Source of the DNA: Bradyrhizobium sp. JYMT SZCCT0180 | GTDB taxonomy: Bacteria; Pseudomonadota; Alphaproteobacteria; Rhizobiales; Xanthobacteraceae | NCBI RefSeq assembly: GCF_018130165.1 | Contig: NZ_JAFCLZ010000011.1 | Span: forward strand, 62,001 to 126,000 | Length of the DNA: 64,000 nt | Direction: 5' to 3' | In this document: one piece after another, positions 53,259 to 62,173 of the stretch | Position numbering within the stretch: position 1 is the first letter of the stretch | Layout of the letters: each line of letters begins with the position of its first letter | Notes under the pieces: generated by a model | Seen by the model: the letters and a program-made list of their open reading frames with translations, nothing else | Databases searched by the model: none | Told to the model about the DNA's origin: nothing | Position numbers and translations under genes: made by a program

Positions 53259-54443
53259 CTATGCCGTCTGCCGCATCGGCTGCGCCGCGCCATACATCAG
53301 CGTGCGCCACAGCCATTCGACCGGGCCATAGCGGTAACGGCCAAGCCACCACGCGCTGAAAAAGACCTGCCCGACATAGACGGCTATGCCGATGGCGAGC
53401 GCGCTTGCGGCGCCGAGGCGGCCGAACAGTCCGAGGCCGTAGCCGTAGAATATCGAACTGAAGATCAGGGATTGCATCAAATAGTTGGTGAAGGCCATCC
53501 GCCCCAGCGGTGCGGCCCAGCCGAGCAACGTCTTGCCGCTTGCGAGATTGGCGATGCCGATAATGGCCGCGCCATAACCCAGCGCCAGCAGGATGGTGCC
53601 GGAGGGATCGCTGAACATGATGCCCTTGACATGGTTGAGGATGGTCAAGGTTGCGCCGAGGACGATGCCGGCGGCAGCGATCGAGAACATCAGGCCTTGA
53701 TGCGGGGTTCGAAGGACCCCGGTGCGCCAGGCATATGCGCCGAGCAGGAACAGGCCGATGGTGCGCGGGAAGATAAAGACGTGCAGGGGAAAGATGAGCG
53801 GCATTTCGCGCAGCCGCAACGCCAGCACGTCGGCATATCCGCCCGTGGCATAGATGCGGTGTTCAACGGCGGCCGCGCGCGCTATTGTCGAAATGTCGGG
53901 GAACAGCCCAGGCGGCGGATAGGCCTGCATCAACAGATACATCGCCAGGAACGCCAGTGCGCCGCACGCCAGCAGCCAGCGCGGACCCCACAGCAACGGC
54001 AGCACGATCAATCCGGCCAGTGCATATTCGGTGAGGATGTCGCCGTGCCAGATCAGACACAGATGCACGAGGCCGATCGCCAGCAGCACCCCCAGCCGGC
54101 GCACCAGAAGCTGCGCGCGTCGCGGGCTTGCCGCAAGCCGATCGAACTGAATGGCAAGTCCAGCCCCGAACAGCAGCGAGAACAGCGCGAACGCCTTCAG
54201 GTCGATGCCGAGCATCAGGATCGTTTCGACGGCGCGGTCGATCGGCGGTGCACTGGTTTTGGCGACCAGGAATTGTTCGAAGATGGAAACGCGAAATCCC
54301 ATCACCAGGTTGATGGTGAGAACGCCGAACAGGGCAATGCCCCGCAACGCGTCGATGGCGTCGATGCGCCGTGCAGAATCGATCGGCTTCGGCGGCGATT
54401 CCGTGATGGCTTGATCGCTGGAAGGTATGACGCCGGAAGCCAT
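53259..54443 (-). CDS. DUF418 family membrane protein
   Basis: A 394-residue inner-membrane protein with about ten hydrophobic helices. The N-terminal RIDAIDALRGIALFGVLTINL is the DUF418/YeiB signature related to acyltransferase-3-like membrane proteins; the C-terminal DUF418 part includes LGRMAFTNYLMQSLI and GPVEWLWRTLMYG. Function is unknown in the family. The ATG at 54443 lacks a strong ribosome site. Convergent with serA (nine bases between ends); the malonyl-CoA decarboxylase gene is 46 bases upstream on the same strand. Confidence 0.87.
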   Translation of the reverse strand: MASGVIPSSDQAITESPPKPIDSARRIDAIDALRGIALFGVLTINLVMGFRVSIFEQFLVAKTSAPPIDRAVETILMLGIDLKAFALFSLLFGAGLAIQFDRLAASPRRAQLLVRRLGVLLAIGLVHLCLIWHGDILTEYALAGLIVLPLLWGPRWLLACGALAFLAMYLLMQAYPPPGLFPDISTIARAAAVEHRIYATGGYADVLALRLREMPLIFPLHVFIFPRTIGLFLLGAYAWRTGVLRTPHQGLMFSIAAAGIVLGATLTILNHVKGIMFSDPSGTILLALGYGAAIIGIANLASGKTLLGWAAPLGRMAFTNYLMQSLIFSSIFYGYGLGLFGRLGAASALAIGIAVYVGQVFFSAWWLGRYRYGPVEWLWRTLMYGAAQPMRQTA

Positions 54444-54489
54444 GCACGATGAAGTCCAGTGGAAGCCGGCGTACGGGAGGCGCTCCGCC

Positions 54490-55842
54490 CTACGACAGCC
54501 GCATGTCCAGCAGCCGTCGGCCTTCGGTCTTCAGCAGTTTCTTCACCGCGCTGGAGGCGGCGATCTCGCCCTGGTTGGCGTAGGCTTCGTGGTTCTTCTC
54601 GATGTCGTCGAGCCGGTAGAGGTAATTGACCATGATGCCGGCGGATTCGCGAACGCCCTTCGGCGAGAGATCGCCGAGCCAGTCGATCCGCTCCAGCCGC
54701 GCGCCGTTGCCGATATGGAAGCGCGCCACCGAATCGATCAGCCGGCCTTTTGACGTGCGGGCTTTGAGGAAATAATGCGCCGCCAGCGGCTCGAGCACCG
54801 CGCGTAGTTGCGTGGTGGTCTCTGCGTTCTCGAACCAGCCGGGCTGGTTGAGCTTTTCCAGCAGCGTGCGTTCGTCGTCGGACAAGGGAACGTCGTCGGC
54901 CTCCTTCAGCCATTGCATGAAGCCCGGCACGGGCGACAGCGTCACGAAGGTGTCTAGCTTCGGCAGTTCGCGCCGCAGTTCCTCGACCACCTGCTTGATC
55001 AGGAAGCTGCCGAACGAGATGCCGCCAAGTCCCTTCTGGGTGTTCGAGATCGAATAGAACACGGCGGTACGGGCACGGTCGATCGCCACCGGTTGGCGTT
55101 CGGCGGCGAGCAGTGGCGCTATCGCGGTCGGGATCGTTTCGGTCAGCGCGACCTCGACGAAGATCAGCGGCTCGTCGGTCAGTTGCGGATGGAAGAACGC
55201 GTAGCAGCGGCGGTCGATCGGGTCGATGCGACGGCGCAGATCGTTCCAGTCGTGGATTTCATGCACTGCTTCATAACGGATGATCTGTTCCAGAATGTTC
55301 GCTGGCGTCGACCAGTCAATCCTGCGCAGCACGAGAAATCCCCTGTTGAACCAAGAAGACAGCAGATGCACCACGTCGCGGTCCAGCGCTGCCAGATCCT
55401 TGTTGCCCTTCATGAGCGAAAGCAGATCGGCGCGCATCGCCACCAGGTCGCTGGTGCCGCCCGGCGCGCGGTTGAGCCGGCGCACCAGTTCCTGGCGCCG
55501 TGGCTCGGAAGCAAAATGAAGATCGCTGGCGTCGGCGTCGCTCGGCTGCGCGCGCCAGCTCTCGATCGCGCGCGAAAGCCGTTCGCGGTCGGGACCGTAG
55601 TCGCGGGCGAGGGCGGCAAAGAACGAAAGCCGGCCGGCTGTGTCGAGGTCATGGTAGCGATCGAGCACCTCGCGGGCCATCGCGGTGCCGGTAGCCTCGC
55701 CGCGGCCCGACAGCAGCGCCTCGCACAGTTCAAGCAGTTCGGAGGCGTCTTCCTTGGTGTCCGAAGATCCGCCGCGCCGTAGCAGCGTGCGGCCGCGTTC
55801 GGAAATCGTCGAAAGCAGGTCGGAGAAGAAGGCGTTGGCCAT
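54490..55842 (-). CDS. Malonyl-CoA decarboxylase
   Basis: Decarboxylates malonyl-CoA to acetyl-CoA, 450 residues, cytoplasmic. The N-terminal helical domain covers about 1-145; the GNAT-like catalytic domain covers the rest (HPQLTDEPLIFVEVALT, FYSISNTQKGLGGISFGSFLIK, FVTLSPVPGFMQWL, DSVARFHIGNGARLERIDWL). The conserved Ser/His pair of the family appears in these segments. No malonate transporter or malonyl-CoA synthetase is adjacent, so its substrate source is open. It is transcribed towards the DUF418 gene, 46 bases on. Confidence 0.93.
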   Translation of the reverse strand: MANAFFSDLLSTISERGRTLLRRGGSSDTKEDASELLELCEALLSGRGEATGTAMAREVLDRYHDLDTAGRLSFFAALARDYGPDRERLSRAIESWRAQPSDADASDLHFASEPRRQELVRRLNRAPGGTSDLVAMRADLLSLMKGNKDLAALDRDVVHLLSSWFNRGFLVLRRIDWSTPANILEQIIRYEAVHEIHDWNDLRRRIDPIDRRCYAFFHPQLTDEPLIFVEVALTETIPTAIAPLLAAERQPVAIDRARTAVFYSISNTQKGLGGISFGSFLIKQVVEELRRELPKLDTFVTLSPVPGFMQWLKEADDVPLSDDERTLLEKLNQPGWFENAETTTQLRAVLEPLAAHYFLKARTSKGRLIDSVARFHIGNGARLERIDWLGDLSPKGVRESAGIMVNYLYRLDDIEKNHEAYANQGEIAASSAVKKLLKTEGRRLLDMRLS

Positions 55843-55958
55843 GGGCTAGGTCGATTCCGGAGGTGATGCCGAACCTTACATCGAATCTAGGGCGCGGCCG
55901 ATCTTATTCAAGCGCATGGATCGTACGGAAATATGTCAGGCTTCGACGAAGGTATAAT

Positions 55959-56768
55959 TCAGGCCTTTTCCGCAAATTCGGTCGGCGTCTTGCCGGTGAC
56001 CTGCCGGAAGGCGTGCGAAAACGCCGGTACGCTGGCATAGCCGAGGTCGGAAGCCAGCTGCTTGACCGAGACGTTGGCGTCGGTGGAGAGTTTTTCGATC
56101 GCGGCCGCGACGCGGGCGCGCTGGCACCAGCTCTTGAAGCTGAGTTGCGTCTCGGCCGAAAACAGCCGCGACAGCGTCCGCGCCGAGGTGCCGACCTCGC
56201 GCGCCAGCGTTTCGATCTCATGGGAGCCGGTCGGATCCGACAGCACGATGTCGGCGGCGCGCCGGCAGCGCGGCTCGTGCGGCAGCGGGATGAAGGTCGC
56301 GGAGTCTTCCGCCTGGTGTAGCTCCAGCATTGCGAGTTTGACCAAAAGGCCGGTGCGCTCGGCCGTGGTGTGCTCGTCGAACAGCGCCAGAATTGCCTGA
56401 TGCAACAGCGGCGACACCCGCACCACGAATTCTGACCTGAGGCTCTCGCTGCGCTCCTCGCGGGCCAGCCAGTCGAGGTCGAAATACAGGGTACGCATTT
56501 CGATGTCGGCGAGCACGTCGATGGCATGCGCCAGCCGTGCCGGCACCCAGACCGCGCGGTCGGGCGGCACCAGCCAGCGCCCTTTCGGGGTGGTGACCTG
56601 CATGGTGCCCCGGGCGGCGTAAACCAGCTGCGCCTCGCGGTGCATGTGGGTGTCGATCCGGAAGCCCTTTTTGTAGGTGTTGGCGATCATATGGATGCCG
56701 TCGCCGGTCGAGATGCGGCGCCCGATAATGGCGGCGATTGGCTTTTCGGCGATATTCATTGGCGACAT
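55959..56768 (-). CDS. AraC family transcriptional regulator
   Basis: A 269-residue regulator: a cupin-like sensor (about 30-110, HMHREAQLVYAARGTMQV, PPDRAVWVPARLAHAI) and a C-terminal double helix-turn-helix (about 165-265, VGTSARTLSRLFSAETQLSFKSW, VKQLASDLGYASVPAFSHAFRQVTGKTP). The start may be ATG 56768 or the third-following ATG at 56759. It is divergent from the MFS gene, the classic arrangement for a regulator of a transporter or degradation product. The inducer is unknown. Confidence 0.92.
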   Translation of the reverse strand: MSPMNIAEKPIAAIIGRRISTGDGIHMIANTYKKGFRIDTHMHREAQLVYAARGTMQVTTPKGRWLVPPDRAVWVPARLAHAIDVLADIEMRTLYFDLDWLAREERSESLRSEFVVRVSPLLHQAILALFDEHTTAERTGLLVKLAMLELHQAEDSATFIPLPHEPRCRRAADIVLSDPTGSHEIETLAREVGTSARTLSRLFSAETQLSFKSWCQRARVAAAIEKLSTDANVSVKQLASDLGYASVPAFSHAFRQVTGKTPTEFAEKA

Positions 56769-56886
56769 CCCGTCAGGACAACTCCCTATAACCTATTTTG
56801 GAAAGTTGCGGGATTCGGGCCCAGGCCTCTGACCGGGACCCGCCCGCCAAGAAACGCCCAACGAGCGCCAAGGACTGGACCAGACC

Positions 56887-58065
56887 ATGAACAGCCCCAG
56901 CCGGGTGATCAGCTTCGTCAACGCCGCCCATTTCATCGACCATTATGCGATGCTGATCTTCGCCGCGGCCGTCATCATCATGGGGCCGGCATTCGGCATG
57001 GCCTATTCGGAGCTATTGCCTTACGCCACCCCGGGCTTCGTCGCCTTCGGCGCAGGCTCGCTGATCACCGGCTGGCTCGGCGACCGCTGGAGCCGCCGCC
57101 ACATGATGGTGATCTTCTTTGCCGGCATCGGCGCCTCGATGATCGCGGTCGGCTTCGTGCGGACCCCGCTGGAGCTCGGCGCGGTGCTGCTCTCGATCGG
57201 CCTGTTCGCCTCGATCTATCACCCCGTCGGCACCGCCATGATCGTATCCTATGCCGACAAGCTCGGCCGCGAGATGGGCCTGAACGGGGTCTGGGGCAAT
57301 CTCGGCGTGGCGTCGTCGGCGCTGGTCACCGGCGTGATCGGGCAATATCTCGGCTGGCGCTGGGCCTTCATCGTGCCGGGGGTCGTCACCATGCTGATCG
57401 GCGTGGCCTTCGCCATGCTGGTCGTGCACGAGGATCGAACCGGCTCCAGGCAGGCGGCGGCGCAGGCGCGCATCGCCAAAGAGGACATGTGGCGGGTGAT
57501 CCTGGCGCTGCTGATCGTCGTGATCGCGATCTCGACCACCTTCAACGCCGTCACCGTGGCGCTGCCCAAGCTGTTCGCGGAGCGGCTGGCCGACTTGACC
57601 GCGAGCCCGGCGCTGCTCGGCGTCATCGCAGCCGGCGTCTATGTGTTCGGCGCGATGACGCAATACACCATCGGCAAGCTGATCGATCACTACTCGCTCA
57701 AGACCGTGATGCTGCCGCTGTCGTTCCTGCTGGCGCCGTTCCTGTATTTCGCGGCGACGCTGTCGAACCTGCCGTTGATCATCGCCTCCATCGGCATCGT
57801 GATGGGCGCGTTCGGCCAGGTCACGGTCAATGACGCCATGGTCGGCAAGTACACCACCGATGAATGGCGCTCGCGCGCTTACTCCGTGCGCTACTTCATC
57901 GGCTTCACGGCGGCGGGCGCTTCCGTCGGGCTGGTGGCGTGGCTGTACGAGAAGGGCGGCTTTGTCACCATGCTGCAGGCGTTTGGCGCGCTGTGCCTGC
58001 TGGTGATCGTCGCCGCCATCATCCTGCCGCAGGAAATCAAGGTGCCGGCGGCGCGGACGAATTAA
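56887..58065 (+). CDS. Major facilitator superfamily transporter
   Basis: A 392-residue membrane protein with 12 predicted helices and the loop 2-3 motif GWLGDRWSRRHMMV. The first half contains FASIYHPVGTAMIVSYADKLGREMGLNG, which resembles fosmidomycin-resistance-type (Fsr) efflux proteins. The middle loop (HEDRTGSRQAAAQARIAKED) is cytoplasmic. The substrate cannot be predicted. The AraC-type gene is divergent across 118 bases, and the oxidoreductase gene is convergent, 19 bases away. Confidence 0.88.
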   Translation: MNSPSRVISFVNAAHFIDHYAMLIFAAAVIIMGPAFGMAYSELLPYATPGFVAFGAGSLITGWLGDRWSRRHMMVIFFAGIGASMIAVGFVRTPLELGAVLLSIGLFASIYHPVGTAMIVSYADKLGREMGLNGVWGNLGVASSALVTGVIGQYLGWRWAFIVPGVVTMLIGVAFAMLVVHEDRTGSRQAAAQARIAKEDMWRVILALLIVVIAISTTFNAVTVALPKLFAERLADLTASPALLGVIAAGVYVFGAMTQYTIGKLIDHYSLKTVMLPLSFLLAPFLYFAATLSNLPLIIASIGIVMGAFGQVTVNDAMVGKYTTDEWRSRAYSVRYFIGFTAAGASVGLVAWLYEKGGFVTMLQAFGALCLLVIVAAIILPQEIKVPAARTN

Positions 58066-58084
58066 TGGCCTCTGAGTTTGGCTA

Positions 58085-59701
58085 TCAGTTAGCCAGCGCC
58101 TTGCCGATGATATCGGAGCTCTTCTCGGCGACCATGATCGTCGCCGGGTGAATGTTCGGCGAGGGCATCGCCGGCATGACGGACGCGTCGACGACCCGCA
58201 GGCCGTCGATGCCGCGAACGCGGAGCTGGCTATCGACGACGGCGCCGTCATCCTCGCCCATCCGGCAGGTGCCGCAGGGATGATAGACGGTCGAGCCGAC
58301 GTTCCGTAAGTAGTCGGCGGCCTGTTCGTCGTTTGTAACTTCCGGACCGGGCCTGATCTGTTCGACCACCAGCGATCGGAAAGGCTCGGTCGCGACGATT
58401 TGCCGGGCGATGCGAAAGCCCGCCAGCATGATCCGCATATCGTCAGGGTCGGTCATATAGTTGGCGCGGATGCGCGGCGGCGTGCGGCCCTCCGCGTCGC
58501 GCAGCGTGATTTCACCGCGGCTCTTCGGCCGGCAGACGCTGAAGATGAAGGTAAAGCCCGGCCAGCGATGCAGGCCGTTCTTGAACCCGTCAGTCGAAAA
58601 ATTGAGGCACTGATACTGGATGTCAGGCACCGGTTCGGAGGGGTCTGATTTCGCAAACAGCGTCGCTTCGGTCGCGCCGACCGAGAGTTGTCCGGATCCC
58701 CTGAGCAGCCATTCGAGCGCGAGTTTGACCGACTTGGCCGGGTTCATCACGGCTTCGTTCAAGGTATCCGTCGCATTGGTCTTGAATGTGAAGTTCGACT
58801 GATAATGGTCCGGCAGGTTCTTGCCGACGCCGGGCAGATCGCTTTTCACGTCGATGCCGAGCTTTGCCAGTTCTGCGGCCGGGCCAATGCCGGAGGCGAG
58901 CAACAGCACCGGAGAGTTGATCGCGCCGCTTGAGACGATGAGCTCGCGCCGCGCGCCGATGCGCTGGATCTGGCCGTCGCGTTCGACCTCCACGCCGATG
59001 GCGCGGCGTCCGTCGAACAGGATGCGGCGGACGCGGGTCTTCGTCATCAGTTCGAGGTTTTTGCGGGCAAGGTTCGGCTTGAGATATCCGACCGCCGTCG
59101 AGCGGCGCCAGCCATTGTGGACGTTGAGCGGGGCGAAGCCGACGCCGTCAATGCGCTCGCCGTTGAAATCGGGGTTGCGCTGATATTGCAGGCGCTCGCA
59201 GGCCTCGACGAAGGCCTTCGCCGCCGTCGAAGGGCGTTTGATGTTCGACACCGTTATCGGACCGCCGGTGCCGCGCCATTCGTTGGCGCCATCAACGCTG
59301 TGCTCCATTCGCTTGAAATAGGGCAGCACGTCCTTGTAGCTCCAGCCACGCGCGCCAAGGCGTTGCCATTCGTCATAGTCGCTGGGCGCGCCGCGCAGGA
59401 AGACGAGGCCGTTGATGGAGCCGGAGCCGCCCAGAACCTTGCCGCGCGGCCAGATCACGGTTCGGCCGCCCAGACCCGGTTCTGGTTCGGTCTCATAGCC
59501 CCAGTTCATCTTCGGATTCGGCACCAGTTTGCCGAACCCCATCGGAATGTGAATCCAGGGATTGCGATCGCGTCCGCCGGCCTCGATGACGCAAAGCGAC
59601 ACTTTTGGATTTTCCGTCAGCCGCGCCGACAACACGCAGCCGGCGGAGCCGCCGCCCACCACGACGACATCGAATTCCGCATCAAAACCGGATTTACGCA
59701 T
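58085..59701 (-). CDS. GMC family FAD-dependent alcohol/choline dehydrogenase
   Basis: A 538-residue flavoprotein of the glucose-methanol-choline oxidoreductase family. The FAD-binding DVVVVGGGSAGCVLSARL is at the N-terminus, GMC signature 1 lies in RGKVLGGSGSINGLVFLRG and signature 2 in SSGAINSPVLLLASGIGP; the catalytic His is in VYHPCGTCRMGED. Resembles choline dehydrogenase, but no betB, betI or transporter is near, so another alcohol is equally likely. ATG at 59701 is preferred to the TTG one codon earlier. Confidence 0.9.
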   Translation of the reverse strand: MRKSGFDAEFDVVVVGGGSAGCVLSARLTENPKVSLCVIEAGGRDRNPWIHIPMGFGKLVPNPKMNWGYETEPEPGLGGRTVIWPRGKVLGGSGSINGLVFLRGAPSDYDEWQRLGARGWSYKDVLPYFKRMEHSVDGANEWRGTGGPITVSNIKRPSTAAKAFVEACERLQYQRNPDFNGERIDGVGFAPLNVHNGWRRSTAVGYLKPNLARKNLELMTKTRVRRILFDGRRAIGVEVERDGQIQRIGARRELIVSSGAINSPVLLLASGIGPAAELAKLGIDVKSDLPGVGKNLPDHYQSNFTFKTNATDTLNEAVMNPAKSVKLALEWLLRGSGQLSVGATEATLFAKSDPSEPVPDIQYQCLNFSTDGFKNGLHRWPGFTFIFSVCRPKSRGEITLRDAEGRTPPRIRANYMTDPDDMRIMLAGFRIARQIVATEPFRSLVVEQIRPGPEVTNDEQAADYLRNVGSTVYHPCGTCRMGEDDGAVVDSQLRVRGIDGLRVVDASVMPAMPSPNIHPATIMVAEKSSDIIGKALAN

Positions 59702-59775
59702 CAAGGTATTTCGCTCCCGATCTGCTTCTTCCGCGGAGGATAGTGCCCGGCGGATGGTCTGGATAGGCCTTCGCG

Positions 59776-60531
59776 CTACTCGACCTTGGGCAGCACCGCG
59801 TGCAGGTGGTGGTTCGAGATCTGCATCAGGCCGCTAAAGGGCTGGCTGAGATCGACGATCAGGAACAGCGCGCTCGACACCGAGAGCGCGAACACCAGAA
59901 TGGCCGCGATGACGATCGGGCCAGGATCGGCGAACAGGCTGAAGCTGGCGAAGATCACCACCAGCCAGAACGTCAGCACGATGAAGAACGGCACCGGTAT
60001 CGCATTGTCGCTTTGCGTGAAAACCAGCAGCCGGGTCCGGCCCATGTCGGTGGTGATCTCGATGATGCGGGATTTCAGCGAGGTTTGCTCGGCATTAGCC
60101 GGCTTCAGGCCCTCGACCGCGTTGTAAAATCGCTCGGCATTCCTGCCGATCGCGAGCGTCGATCCGCCGTCTTCGCCGATGCTCTGCTGCCAGATCCGCA
60201 GCGCCGCCGACGGGATGATTTCCCGCAGCAGGGTCCGCGCGGCCTTTGCTTCCGGGCCGTATTTGGCGAGCAGCTGATCGACCAGAACGGCGTTGGTGCC
60301 GAGCTGGCGTATATTGCTGCTCTGGGCATCAAAGGTGTTCTTGGCGGATGCGATCATCAGGCCGATCACGAGGGCGGCCAGCGTCGCGAGAAATCCCGCA
60401 CCGAGGCGGATGGTTTCCCTGGATCCGCCGTCGAGCCGGTCCGCCAGCAAGGACCTTTTCAGAATCATGCCGATGGCCGTACCGATCAGGATCGATACGA
60501 AGGAGGCCAGGAACGCGGTCGTCGAACTCAT
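59776..60531 (-). CDS. DUF4239 (bestrophin-like) membrane protein
   Basis: A 251-residue membrane protein of the DUF4239 family. Helices are at about 5-25 (ASFVSILIGTAIGMIL), 42-62 (LGAGFLATLAALVIGLMIA), 178-200 (FFIVLTFWLVVIFASFSLF) and 205-228. A soluble segment with QSSNIRQLGTNAVLVDQLLAKYG lies between them. Function unknown; distant likeness to bestrophin-type channels is only a family name. ATG at 60531 is chosen by the family N-terminus; the frame extends further but over the divergent gene's leader. Confidence 0.82.
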   Translation of the reverse strand: MSSTTAFLASFVSILIGTAIGMILKRSLLADRLDGGSRETIRLGAGFLATLAALVIGLMIASAKNTFDAQSSNIRQLGTNAVLVDQLLAKYGPEAKAARTLLREIIPSAALRIWQQSIGEDGGSTLAIGRNAERFYNAVEGLKPANAEQTSLKSRIIEITTDMGRTRLLVFTQSDNAIPVPFFIVLTFWLVVIFASFSLFADPGPIVIAAILVFALSVSSALFLIVDLSQPFSGLMQISNHHLHAVLPKVE

Positions 60532-60689
60532 GGCATCGTCACCTGTGTGGTCGCCGGGCAGGGGTATTTCATTTTCTGCGCTTCGCCAATCCGCATATGC
60601 ATGGCGGATAGCTGTACCCGCCATCGTCCCTGCGCTAAAAGTAGGCCTCCAGAACTGACCGGGCGCGAGACCCGGCGTGGAGGAAACCG

Positions 60690-61487
60690 ATGCCCCATCA
60701 ATTGCCGCGACTTGCCGGCCTCGTCCTTGGAGCCATGATGATAGCGATGCCGGCAAATGCCGATGCCCTGAAAGATGAAATCGCGCCGACCGGCAAGCTG
60801 CGGGTGGCAATTGCGATCAGCCCGGCGGGCGGCGCGTTCTGGTCGACCAAAACCGAATCCGGCTATGCCGGCGTCCCGGTCGATCTCGGCAAGGCGATGG
60901 CGGCACAGCTCGGCGTTCCCGTCGAATATGTCGTGCACCAGAATTCCGGCCAGATCGTTGACGCCGCATCCAAGGGCACCTGGGACGTCACCTTCCTGCC
61001 GAAGGATCCGGAGCGCGAAGGCAAGATGTCGTTCGGGCCGATCTATGAGGTCGCGGACGCCACCTACATCGTCAAGCCTGGCTCGACGGTGACCAATTTT
61101 GCGTCCCTCGATCAACCCGGCGTCAAGATCGCCGCCGTCAACAACACCACGACCATGCGCGGCGCGATTGCGCATTTGAAGAATGCCAAGGTCACCGGCT
61201 ATCAGACCTTTGACGAAATCGCCGGCCTGCTTGCGAAGGGCGAGATCGATGCCTTCGCATTGTCGCGCGAAACGCTCAACGCCATGGCCAAGAAGATTCC
61301 GGGCACGCGCGTGCTCGACGAAACCTTCAAGCAGACGGTGACCGCGGTCGCGGTGCCGCTCAATCATCCGTTGTCGCACGCGTTTGCGGTCAAGTTCCTG
61401 ACCGAGTCGATCTCGAACGGCACGCTGCGCAAGGCCTATGACAATAACGGCCTGAAGGACTCGCCGATCCGGACTCAGACGAAGTGA
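60690..61487 (+). CDS. Periplasmic solute-binding protein (SBP family 3)
   Basis: A 265-residue ABC-type binding protein with signal peptide MPHQLPRLAGLVLGAMMIAM (cleavage after PANA, about 24). The mature part has the two-lobe amino-acid-binding fold: GKLRVAIAISPAGGAFW, GVPVDLGKAMAAQLGVPVEYV, GTWDVTFLPKDPEREGKMSFGP and GEIDAFALSRETL. GGAGGAAA stands directly before the ATG. No permease or ATPase gene is adjacent, so it is an orphan binding protein. The ligand is probably a small polar molecule but not predictable. Confidence 0.9.
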   Translation: MPHQLPRLAGLVLGAMMIAMPANADALKDEIAPTGKLRVAIAISPAGGAFWSTKTESGYAGVPVDLGKAMAAQLGVPVEYVVHQNSGQIVDAASKGTWDVTFLPKDPEREGKMSFGPIYEVADATYIVKPGSTVTNFASLDQPGVKIAAVNNTTTMRGAIAHLKNAKVTGYQTFDEIAGLLAKGEIDAFALSRETLNAMAKKIPGTRVLDETFKQTVTAVAVPLNHPLSHAFAVKFLTESISNGTLRKAYDNNGLKDSPIRTQTK

Positions 61488-61534
61488 GCTAATGGTGCGT
61501 TAGCCCGCGCTGCTTCCACAAGCACGCTGCGCTC

Positions 61535-61692
61535 CCTCTCCCGCGCTTGCGGGGGAGGGTTGGGGTGGGGGTGTCTCCGCGAGACAGACTGTTCGTGTGG
61601 AGAGAGCTTCCCCCACCCGGATCGCATCTCACGATGCGATCCGACCTAAGAGCGAGCTTCGCTCGTCTCGACCCCCGCAAGCGCGGGAGAGG
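61535..61692. repeat. Large inverted repeat downstream of the binding-protein gene
   Basis: The left arm CCTCTCCCGCGCTTGCGGGG (61535-) pairs with the right arm CCCCCGCAAGCGCGGGAGAGG (ends 61692); inner parts TGGGGTGGGGG/CCCCCACCC and ATCGCATCTCACGATGCGAT also fold. A repeat type common in Bradyrhizobium intergenic DNA. The remaining 61693-62173 upstream of the transporter gene holds no gene that I can support. Confidence 0.8.
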
Positions 61693-62173
61693 TGAAGCGA
61701 GCCCGGCGCTGACACTTGTTGCGTCCGTTTTCCATGCCTGCGCTACATCTGTGCAACTGCACAAATACAAGGCATGAGATCGATGCGCCTGGGTGCGATC
61801 CGGGGCGATTAATCCTGTAGAATCACGGGGCTTTTGCCACTTCCGCGCCTGCGCCCTGTTGGCACATCGATTGCTTAAATGCTTCTCAGTCAATGACGAC
61901 TGCCGTCCTACGGATTGCCGAAGCCAGTGTTGGCCAAGGCGCAGGGATCAGGCGACCTCCATGAGGTGCCTGGAGCAGTCATCGGGACCACTCCACAAAC
62001 ATCTCTGTCTCCAATCAAGCGTGAGCGTGTGACCCGCGGCGCCCAGCAGAAGCGTTTGCTTCTGCGGCCGGTTGCGGCATGCGCGCGCGAGGACGGCTCG
62101 CCACACCTCACATCGGCGCGGGCCACATGGCTGCCGGCGCTGACTAGATTTTTGCGAAACAGGGGGAACTGCA

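Noticed and set aside
57013..58251. Minus-strand frame of 412 codons opposite the MFS gene
   Set aside because: Extremely rich in Arg, Asp and His with no hydrophobic core; a mirror image of transmembrane codons.
58085..59701. GMC oxidoreductase as choline dehydrogenase (betA)
   Set aside because: Family signatures fit many alcohol dehydrogenases and none of the betaine genes is nearby, so no gene symbol was given.
61535..61692. Repeat at 61535 as part of a CRISPR array
   Set aside because: It is a single large palindrome with no regularly spaced direct repeats or spacers.
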